Assembly: GCF_020379485.1 (NCBI RefSeq)
Contig: NW_026016774.1
Span: 25,456-89,455, forward strand
Direction of reading: 5' to 3'
Length of the DNA: 64,000 nucleotides
From: Brassica napus
Lineage: Eukaryota; Streptophyta; Magnoliopsida; Brassicales; Brassicaceae
Of the stretch, positions 23,702 to 31,927 are shown in pieces (within the stretch, counting starts at the first letter, position 1; each line of letters opens with the position of its first letter). The notes beneath the pieces were generated by a model, which worked only from the letters and a program-made list of their open reading frames with translations, ran no database searches and was not told the DNA's origin. Both the position numbers and the translations under genes were made by a program.

Positions 23702-24554
23702 TCCTGGTGATGCGATCATCAGCTCCACTCCCTTTCTCCTGCTCTTTTAACACCCCACTGTCTTCTACTGATTCCCCCATGTAGGCTGAGTAAGAACACT
23801 CTCCCACAACTCTCTTCCTACCCTTTCCTATGTTGATAGAAGCTTTGGATAGCATTCTGCACCTCCTCTTCTTCCGGAAGCCCTCACTCCTACTCCTGGT
23901 TAGCCTCCATGAGCTCTCACTCCTACTCATGGTTAGCTTCTGGAAGCTCTCACTCCTACTCCCAGTTGGCTTCCATGAGCTCTCACTCCTACACATGGTT
24001 AGCCTCTCATCATCTCTCATTATCTCATACGCCCTTCTTATAAGCACACAGATCTCTTCCATTTCCGGAAGCTGTTCCCCTCTTAGAACCATCTCCACCA
24101 GCCACCCATATGATGACTCCATGCTCGCCAAGAGCTTCAAGACTGTCGCTTGCTCTTGTGTAGTATCCCCATCCACATGGGATCTCAACCCTTGTAGTTC
24201 AACCCACAAATGTTGTAGCTTCCTCACATGATTATTGAACCCTTCTCTTCCTGGTTTAACTTCACTAATCACCTTCTTGACTTCATACACTCTCCTAAGA
24301 CTGATCTTGTTCTCATAAACATCTTCAATCTTCTCAAGTAGTGTACTTTCTTCAAGACTAAAGCAATCTCCATTTGTTTCTCTTGCTGTCTGATCTTTCT
24401 CAGCAGCTTTACCCATCAAAGACTCTTTCTTCTCATGGTTTCTCCAAACTCCACACCTTTTCAGTGTTGTTTTCATCTGTGAGAACCACCCCCACTCATT
24501 CCCTCTCTCTTTCTTCTCTTCACGCCTTGTTGTACCACATTGAAGCAGCTCCAT
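23702..24554 (-). pseudogene. gag: E3 gag (5' part), subfamily B type without zinc knuckle
   Basis: Starts MELLQCG and stays open for about 284 codons up to the E4 insertion. The central part keeps Gag features: SLRRVYEVKKVI, then GFNNHVRKLQHLWVELQGLRS (compare KHLGRFRTLWSELEMLRP in subfamily A), and LPEMEEICVLIRR. Where the CCHC knuckle should be there are four 11-residue units of the type SRSESFQKLTM (about 23868-24000), rich in Ser and Arg, then RKKRRCR. After that comes the subfamily B block GECSYSAYMGESVEDS. The total distance to the protease Asp is about 315 residues, against 412-416 in subfamily A. The gene belongs to a copy that is broken downstream, hence the pseudogene label, but this part has no lesion. 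Confidence 0.85.
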
Positions 24555-24836
24555 TTTCTTTAGCCTAAAGCAACAACCTTTAGCCTAGATCTTCCCCCAA
24601 ATGCTTCTAATCTCACACGCCAAGCTTACCAACTAGCTAGACGCCTCTTCTGACCTTGTGAAACACTAAACGGACTCCCTTGAAGCTGACTCTCCAAAAG
24701 AAACACCAACAGACACAAACTTGACTTTTAAAGGATCTAGCTCTTGAAAAAATCTCAAGAACTCTCAAGAACACTCAAGAACATTTAGAAAAACGAAATC
24801 ACTCTCTCCTTTTCAAGGAACCTGGCTCTGATACCA
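24555..24836 (-). other. E3 5' leader and primer binding site
   Basis: The complement of TGGTATCAGAGCCAGG lies at 24821-24836 against the 5' LTR. The leader contains about three copies of a TCAAGAACAC-type 10-bp repeat (about 24762-24788), related to the leader repeats of E1 and E5. Confidence 0.85.
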
Positions 24837-25323
24837 TAAACACTTTTGTGTTTAGAGAATGATTCAAACAACCATAGGTACTTAGATTCAAAGATTAAAG
24901 AGATTAAGAGATTTTAGTGAGAGAATCAAGAGAGAGAGACTCAAAACTCCATTAATTGATTTAATGTCTCAGATACAAGATATATATGAAGAGATAAGGC
25001 TAATACAAAAGGGATTTCGAAATCCATAAGCATGTGAGGTCAATGGACAGGCTGGAGCTCCTTTTGCTTCACATGCTTGGACAGGCTGTAAAAGTGCTTT
25101 ACTTTTCCAGCTATGACCAGACCTTATCCAAACACCTCCTCCCTTATCCAGACTCATCTTGGGCGTGATCCCCTTTACCATAAGGGTCCAATGTAACTTC
25201 CCAAGCCTTTACCTTAGTTACCACAGTAAAACTAAAGTTACTGTGGTAAATTCCCAAAGTTACTCTCTGCCCCAATACTCTTCCTCTATCAATGTATCTT
25301 CTCTCCATCCTCTTATCTCAACA
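24837..25323 (-). repeat. E3 5' LTR (487 bp), promoter
   Basis: In element orientation TGTTGAG...GTGTTTA. The perfect inverted repeat at 25218-25249 (12-bp arms, 8-nt spacer) lies in U3. A TATATAT stretch about 24980 may be the TATA box. Confidence 0.92.
25218..25249 (-). promoter_or_regulatory. 12-bp perfect inverted repeat in E3 U3
   Basis: TTACCACAGTAA (25218-25229), an 8-nt spacer, then TTACTGTGGTAA (25238-25249). It is unchanged in the other LTR copy and similar in E1 and E5. It could be a dimeric factor site or an RNA hairpin; function unknown. Confidence 0.5.
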
Positions 25324-25471
25324 CTTGGGTAATGAGCTTTGGAGCTTCACCAGACGTGATATGCTTCCATAAACCCTTGCTTCCCACAGCAGTCTTCACC
25401 ATCCTAGACCATACTAGGTAGTTACTTCCCTTGAAAGTCACAGCAACCTTCATCTTTGTACCGCTTTCCAT
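25324..25471 (-). pseudogene. gag: E2 gag N-terminal fragment
   Basis: About 49 codons starting MESGTKMKVAVTFKG and running through VWSRMVKTAVGSKGLWKHIT to the E3 target site (LITQ). It aligns with the first residues of E4 and E6 Gag. It continues at 13553 in the same frame when E3 and one TSD copy are removed. On its own it encodes nothing complete. Confidence 0.9.
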
Positions 25472-25743
25472 CTTCAACAGTTTCACCTTAATAACTTGTA
25501 GAAGACTTGATCTTGAGACTTAGAACCACACCACCAGCTTCAAACCCCTCGTGTCTTGTCTTTCACCTTCAAAGAACCTCCAAAGATCCAGATAAGAACT
25601 CCCGAACGTAGATGAAACCCCCGTGATGTAGATTCTTCCACGAACACTTCAAACACACTCACTTGATCTCTTAAAGTTTTAAGTTTGAATCTTCAAGAGA
25701 AACACCAAGAACTCAGATTGAAATTAACCTGGCTCTGATACCA
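25472..25743 (-). other. E2 5' leader and primer binding site
   Basis: Complement of TGGTATCAGAGCCAGG at 25728-25743, next to the 5' LTR. The rest of the leader has no evident repeat. Confidence 0.86.
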
Positions 25744-26340
25744 TAAGAGTTTTAAGTAATGTAAAAGATAATCTGAGTTTAGATGAGAATAAGGAAGAGA
25801 TTTGTGTAGCTTAAGAGATTAAGAGACTAATGGAGAATCATTATGAAAAGTCTAGAGAGATTAATTGTTTAGCACTGTCTGATTCTTATTAATGATGAGC
25901 TCACAATATATATAGGTCCATACACATTAGGGTTTTCGAAATCATAAGGATAAGCAAGCATGTAGAGTCAAAGAGGAGCTGGTGCTTTAGTTTGAACCGG
26001 CCAATGATAGTCTCCACACGTTTGAAGCATCTTCTTGATCCAAGACTAGATGCTCTTCCTTTCCAGCTCTTGCCAGCCTGTCCTAGCTGTCAAGCCGCGC
26101 CTCCCTTATCCTCTCCAACGTTCGGATAAGGTTTTGGTCAAGTGTAACTTCAAGTCAGTCCATGTAAGTTACCCGGAGAGTTACTTGGCCGCTTTTACCT
26201 TTGTACGGCCAATGGTACGGCCTATCCGTCCGTACCATCCCTATCAACCCATTTCTTCTCTTAACTCCTTTGCCCTCTTTATGTCCTCAACTCCTTTGTG
26301 TCTTTACCTCTTATATCATATGTCTCAACTCATCTCAACA
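25744..26340 (-). repeat. E2 5' LTR (597 bp), promoter
   Basis: In element orientation TGTTGAGATGAG...CTCTTA. GTAC cluster at 26202-26238. A TATATATA stretch near 25908-25916 is intact here but altered in the 3' copy. Confidence 0.92.
26202..26238 (-). promoter_or_regulatory. GTAC motif cluster in E2 U3
   Basis: Three GTAC cores within about 37 bp (GTACGG, GGTACGG, CCGTACC contexts), a looser version of the cluster in E4 and E6. Repeated in the other LTR at 8894-8930. Confidence 0.45.
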
Positions 26341-26485
26341 CTCACCTGCGTTCTATTTGCCTCAATTCACTTCAAATCTGATATCAGTGAAGAAGGCCAC
26401 CGTTGATCTTGATTGTCAAGTAGTATTCAGGCCAAATGAGGTTGAGTTTCAAGACTTGAAGACTGGGAGAGTTATTGGTAGAGGG
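26341..26485 (+). pseudogene. pol: E1 protease fragment between two insertions
   Basis: A 145-bp island of E1 between E2 and E5. In frame it encodes the downstream protease segment (AFYLPQFTSNLISVKKAT..., VVFRPNEVEFQDL, GRVIGRG), matching E5. It joins 8433 on the left, after removal of E2 and one CTCAC, and 31933 on the right, after removal of E5 and one GAGGG. Confidence 0.9.
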
Positions 26486-26970
26486 TATACACTTTTGTGT
26501 ATTAGAGCATGATTCAACCAATCAGGGATAATCAGATGAAAAGATTAAAGAGATTAAGAGATTCTAGTGAGAGAATAAAGAGAGAGAGACTCAAAACTCC
26601 ATTAATTAATAACTGATGAGGTTTACAAGTATTAATAGAGAGAGCAACAAGGAAATTCGAAATTGTTAAGCATGTGTAGTCAAAGGACAGGCTGGAACTC
26701 CTTTTGAATCACTTGGCTGTGCTTTCTCACATGCTTGCACTAGTATAAAGGTAACTTCTCCTTTCCAGCATCATACAGGCTGTCAAAGTGATCCCTTATC
26801 CTTCCTTAACCTCACTTATCCTCTTTGGTCGAGTTTCCTCTCTTCTCTTCACTAAGTTACCTTCTCATCCCATCAGATAACTTCCCCAAGTAGTTACTGT
26901 GGTTAAAATAAAGTTACCACAGTAAAACTCTAAAGTTACTGTCTCAGCCTCCTTGGTCTTCATCTCAATA
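26486..26970 (-). repeat. E5 3' LTR (485 bp)
   Basis: In element orientation it begins TATTGAG and ends GTGTATA, so its ends are TA...TA, unlike the TG start of all other copies here. No difference from the 5' copy was found by eye. Confidence 0.93.
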
Positions 26971-27112
26971 CTCCCCCTCAAGCTTGACCATGTAGAACAA
27001 GTCAAGCTTGGAAACCATGAAGACCTCCCTCGTTAAAAACCTCACCAAGTAAAACCCATTGGGATAAAACCTTGATGAGGGAAAAAGAGTGGAGACTCCA
27101 TGGTTAAGGGGC
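26971..27112 (-). other. E5 3' untranslated region: polypurine tract and hairpin
   Basis: GAGGGGGAG complement at 26971-26979. Hairpin at 27040-27080 with arms CCTCATCAAGG and ACTTGGTGAGG; the pair closing the loop is lost but ten remain. Confidence 0.78.
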
Positions 27113-30100
27113 TCAGCTCCTAGGAGTCAGATCAATGAGTCCAAGCCTTGACAGTATGGACTCCATTGTCTTCAATCTCGCTGCCTTAGTAAACACATCT
27201 GCAAGCTGATCTTCACTTCTTGTATAACATGGCAGAATCACTCCTAAGATGATCATCTGCCTCACCTTATGACAATCCACCTCTATGTGCTTTGTTCTCT
27301 CATGAAACACTGAATTGGAGGCAATGTGGATAGCTGCTTGATTGTCACAATGCATTGTCATAGGTGTGGCCTGCTCGATCTCCAAGTGCTTCAAGATCCC
27401 CTTGATCCACACCAACTCATTTGTAAGCTTCAACATAGCTCTATACTCAGCTTCAGCACTTGAACAGGAGATGACCTTCTGCTTCTTACTCTTCCAAGTA
27501 ACCAGATTCCCTCCAATGAATGTACAATACCCAGTAGTTGATCTCCTGTCCACTCTATCTCCTGCCCAATCAGCATCACAATACCCAACCACTTCTGTAC
27601 TGCCATTGCAACCCATCCAAACTCCTTGTCCATGTGAGCCACTCAAATACCTCAGTATCCTATCAACCATCTTCCAGTGATGTACCTTTGGCGCCTGCAT
27701 ATGTTGGCTCACTTGATTCACAGCAAAGCATATATCAGGTCTGGTGATAGTCAAGTAGATCAGCTTACCCACCATCCTCCTATACAGCTTAGCATCCTCA
27801 AACAACTGGTTCTCTTCAACCTCCCCCTCACGCAAGACTTTATACCCTTCCTCAAGAGGTGTCTTAGCTATCTTCCCTCCAAGCACATCAGTCTCCTTCA
27901 GCATATCCATAGTATACTTCCTTTGAGACATAAACAAACCCTCCTTAGATCTGCATATCTCAATCCCCAAAAATACTTCATCTCTCCCAAGTCTTTAATA
28001 TCAAACACAGACTTGAGAAACTCTTTGGTGGCTTTAATCCCAGCCTTATCACTCCCTGTGATAATCAAATCATCCACATACACCAAAATCACTATGATCC
28101 CTGATGGTCCAACCAGTGTGAAGAGTGTATGATCTAGTTCAGACTTCCTGAACCCTCTCCCATTGAGAGTTGTACTAAGCTTTCTGTACCAAGCTCTAGG
28201 AGACTGCTTCAGCCCATATATAGCCTTCTTCAATCTCAAAACATTCCCTGGCTTTACTAGATGCTCAAGACCAGGAGGTGGATGCATGTATACTTCATCT
28301 TCAAGTTCACCTTGCAAGAAAGCATTCTTCACATCCATTTGCCACAAATCCCACTCCAAGTTTGTTGCAATAGATAACACAATTCGAATTGTGTGAAGCT
28401 TGGCCACTGGTGCAAAAGTATCAATGTAATCTTCCCCATAAGTCTGTGTAAATCCTCTTGCAACCAGCCTAGTCTTGCGCCTATCTATCTCCCCATTTGC
28501 AAGGTACTTGATGGTGAAGATCCATCTGCTTGAAACTGCCTTCTTCCCTTTAGGTAACTCACTCTCATACCAAGTATCATTCCTGATCATTGCATCCCTT
28601 TCATCTCCTACTGAATCTCTCCAAACCTTGTGCTTCATAGCTTCTTCATAAGATCTTGGTATCTCATTCTCATCCAAGTTACACATAAACACCATGTGCT
28701 CTTCTGGAAACTCTGCAAAGGAACACACGGCTTGAGAGGGATGCTCCACAGCCTGGGCATTGTAGTACACTCTCGTGTTTACCCAGTTGGAAGGATCCCT
28801 CCTTATCCTTGTGCTCCTCCGCAAGGTCTCAACCTGTTCTTCAGCCTGAACATTCTCTTGTGCTTCCTCTCTTAAACCAGTAGGTTCTCCCTGCTCATTT
28901 CCACCTGACTGAGCTTCACTCTCTACTTCCTGTGTCTCCTCCTGATCATGCTGACCTGAATCCTCTTGGTTATGCTCCTGCTCCCCTGATTCAGATCCAT
29001 TCCCCCTCTCATGATCAAGAGGGGTTGTTCCTCCAGCTTCTCCAGTTTGATTAGAAGGTCCGGTTCTTCCTGGTTCCTGATCTTGGGATAATCCTATCCC
29101 TAGCCTCTCCAACAACACTCTCAATGTTGTTGCCTTCTCTGATGGAGCTCGGGACAGATCCTCTAGGTCTTCCCATTTCTTCTCCTCATAATACCCTTTA
29201 GACTCAACAAACTTCACTTCTCTAGATACCATAACCCTCCTAGTTATTGGATCATAACATTTGTAGCCTTTCTGAGTGATTGAGTACCCAATGAACATAG
29301 CTTTAGTACTCTTTGCTTCTAGCTTGTTCCTTCTTTCTCCGGGAATCATCACATAACATAAGCACCCAAAGACTCTCAAATGATCAATGTGTGGCTTGGC
29401 CTTGTTCAATACTTCAAAGGGAGACAGTTTCTTCAAGACACGGGTTGGCACTCTATTGATGAGATAGCAAGCAGTCTGAACAGCATCACTCCAAAACCTC
29501 TTAGGGACATTCATGTGGAACATGATTGATCTCGCAACCTCCATCAAATGTCTGTTCTTCCTCTCAGCCACCCCATTTTGTTGTGGTGTGTAAGGACAGC
29601 TAGTTTGTTGCACAATCCCATGCTTTGCAAGATGACTCTTGAAAGCATTGCTAGTGTATTCTCCTCCATTATCAGACCTCAGAATCCTCACAGTGGCATT
29701 GTACTGATTAGTAACATATGCTTGGAAGTTCATGAAGGCTTCTAGGACTCTGTCTTTGGAGGGAATCATGGTGATCCATGTGTACTTGGACTTCTCATCA
29801 ATGAAAGTCACAAAGTACTTATGGCTGTCTCTAGACATACAGGGAGCTGTCCACACGTCTGAATGCACCAGATCAAAGCAATTCTCATATCTGGTTTCTG
29901 ATGTTGGGAAGACAGTCCTACAGTGCTTTCCAAGTATACAAGCTTCACACTCCAAGTGATTGAACGCCATACTTGGTAGAATCAGTTCAATTGCCTTGGC
30001 ATGAGGATGTCCCAGCCTTGCATGCCATGTGAGATTATCACACCTATCCGTTGTGCTGCTTAAACACACAGACTCCACAGGACTAGGCGCCTCAGTTGTT

Positions 30101-31293
30101 TGGAGATGATAGAGCTGATGCTTGCTGTCTCCTCTGCCAATAACCCTTCCAGTCTTCAAATCCTGGAACTCAACTTCATTTGGTCTGAAAACCACTTGAC
30201 AATCCAGATCAACTGTAGCCTTCTTAACTGAGATTAGATTGGATGTAAACTGAGGTAGGTAGAAGGCAGTGGAGTTCTTCTCAAACAGCTTGAGGTTTCC
30301 CACTCCTTCTATTGGGATCCTGGTACCATTGGCTATCATGACACTCCCTGTTGCTGCTTTAACCTCACTGATTAGTCTCTTGTCACTGATCATGTGGTGT
30401 GTTGCTCCAGAGTCAATGATGATGGGTTTAGATGTGGATGCTTTGGCAGGAGCACCCAGACTCCGGGTCGTAGCCAAAGCATACACATGCTTAACCAACT
30501 CATCCCATTCCTTCTTTGTCACACACTCATCTGCCCTCTTGGTATCCATTCCTCTCATATCCGCACTGTCTCCTACTGTCTCTCCCATGTAAGCTGAGTA
30601 TGAACACTCTCCTATAACCATCTGCTGAAGTACATCCTTGATTCTCTTCAAGATTACACTCATCCTGTCACTTAAGTGCTCAGACTCGCTATCCTTTCTC
30701 CATGCCCTTCTCTTCATTAACCACTCCTTAGAAAGTTTTCTCAACCTTCCCCTCTTACAGCTTGTACCTCCCTTCCATCTTTCTGGCTTCCTGTTCATTT
30801 CCCACACATCACAAGTATATTTAACAAGCTCACATACCTCTTCCATAAGGAAGCTGAAGATCACATCTTGCTTCCTCCTTTCTTGACAACATCTCGGATT
30901 TGATGTGTGTGTCTTCACCACATCTAGCTCCGACCATACTTCTCTCAGCCTTCCCACAAGCTGATAACACTCATCCTTTCCTTGTCTCAAGCCGCGGATC
31001 ACCCCTCTGTCCTCAACGACTCTCACAAGCTTGGACTTGCCTAAAGTTGCTTCAATCTCACTCTTTGTAGTGTCTCCTTGAACAACTTCATTTCCCAGCT
31101 TCAGACCTCTTGTCTGACCTTCTTCAGTAGCCATTTCCATGAAAGGTTTCCCCTTTCCATGACTACTCCATAACCCACAGCTTTCCAAAGCTCTCTTTGC
31201 CCATCTTGACCAATCGCCATCCCTCTCTTCTTCAAGCTCCATGGTTGTACTAGATCTGTGCTTCATTTCCATGTTGAGATAGTTTGAATCCAT
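27113..31293 (-). pseudogene. gag-pol: E5 gag-pol, subfamily B, full length with one RT frameshift
   Basis: Opens MDSNYLNMEM and stays open for 1131 codons to 27898. A one-base deletion near 27968, within a run of A in this strand, shifts the frame inside RT after GEMKYF. The remainder (27113-27970) holds the end of RT and RNase H (DADWAGD, HCDNQAAIH) to LTPRS. Gag keeps SRWAKRALESCGLW and LVGRLREVWSELDV but has no CCHC knuckle. Instead there is a basic stretch (CKRGRLRKLSKEW, MKRRAWRK), then GECSYSAYMGETV. The protease Asp is residue 294. Integrase (HSDVWT, RSDNGGEY, NGVAERKN) and RT YVDD are intact. The lesion could be real or an assembly error in a homopolymer; if it is an error this is an intact subfamily B copy. 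Confidence 0.9.
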
Positions 31294-31442
31294 CAGAATA
31301 TCTCACACCACTCAGATAATAAAGACCAGAACTCAAGAACACCAAGAACACTCAAGAACCCTCAAGAACACTCAAGAACACCCAGATTTTATGAAAAACG
31401 AAATCACACTCTCCCCTTTTTAGCAACCTGGCTCTGATACCA
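31294..31442 (-). other. E5 5' leader and primer binding site
   Basis: Complement of TGGTATCAGAGCCAGG at 31427-31442. The leader has about four to five copies of a CAAGAACACT-type 10-bp repeat (about 31333-31382), as in E1. Confidence 0.86.
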
Positions 31443-31927
31443 TATACACTTTTGTGTATTAGAGCATGATTCAACCAATCAGGGATAATCAGATGAAAAG
31501 ATTAAAGAGATTAAGAGATTCTAGTGAGAGAATAAAGAGAGAGAGACTCAAAACTCCATTAATTAATAACTGATGAGGTTTACAAGTATTAATAGAGAGA
31601 GCAACAAGGAAATTCGAAATTGTTAAGCATGTGTAGTCAAAGGACAGGCTGGAACTCCTTTTGAATCACTTGGCTGTGCTTTCTCACATGCTTGCACTAG
31701 TATAAAGGTAACTTCTCCTTTCCAGCATCATACAGGCTGTCAAAGTGATCCCTTATCCTTCCTTAACCTCACTTATCCTCTTTGGTCGAGTTTCCTCTCT
31801 TCTCTTCACTAAGTTACCTTCTCATCCCATCAGATAACTTCCCCAAGTAGTTACTGTGGTTAAAATAAAGTTACCACAGTAAAACTCTAAAGTTACTGTC
31901 TCAGCCTCCTTGGTCTTCATCTCAATA
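31443..31927 (-). repeat. E5 5' LTR (485 bp), promoter
   Basis: TATTGAG...GTGTATA in element orientation. The inverted repeat TTACTGTGGT (31851-31860) / ACCACAGTAA (31873-31882) is in U3. No strong TATA box was seen; CTATTAATA around 31600 is a weak candidate. Confidence 0.93.

Larger units (their letters stand above)
13554..25323 (-). mobile_element. E3: Ty1/copia LTR retrotransposon, subfamily B, inserted in E2 gag and carrying E4
   Basis: About 5.69 kb without E4 (17618-23701). TSD CTTGG at 13549-13553 and 25324-25328. LTRs are both 487 bp and differ at 5 positions by eye. PBS complement is at 24821-24836 and the polypurine tract at 14041-14049. The gene is continuous except for one frameshift near 15757 and the E4 insertion. 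Confidence 0.93.
8434..26340 (-). mobile_element. E2: Ty1/copia LTR retrotransposon, subfamily A, inserted in E1 and carrying E3/E4
   Basis: About 6.14 kb when E3 (13554-25323) is removed. TSD CTCAC at 8429-8433 and 26341-26345. LTRs are 599 and 597 bp, differing by about 6 substitutions and two single-base indels by eye. PBS complement is at 25728-25743 and the polypurine tract at 9033-9041. The gene carries two in-frame stops, an 18-bp deletion in RT and the E3 insertion, so it is non-autonomous. Confidence 0.93.
26486..31927 (-). mobile_element. E5: Ty1/copia LTR retrotransposon, subfamily B, inserted in E1
   Basis: 5442 bp, uninterrupted by other elements. TSD GAGGG at 26481-26485 and 31928-31932. 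The two 485-bp LTRs look identical, so this is probably the most recent insertion in the window. PBS complement at 31427-31442, polypurine tract at 26971-26979. The gene has one frameshift. Confidence 0.94.
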
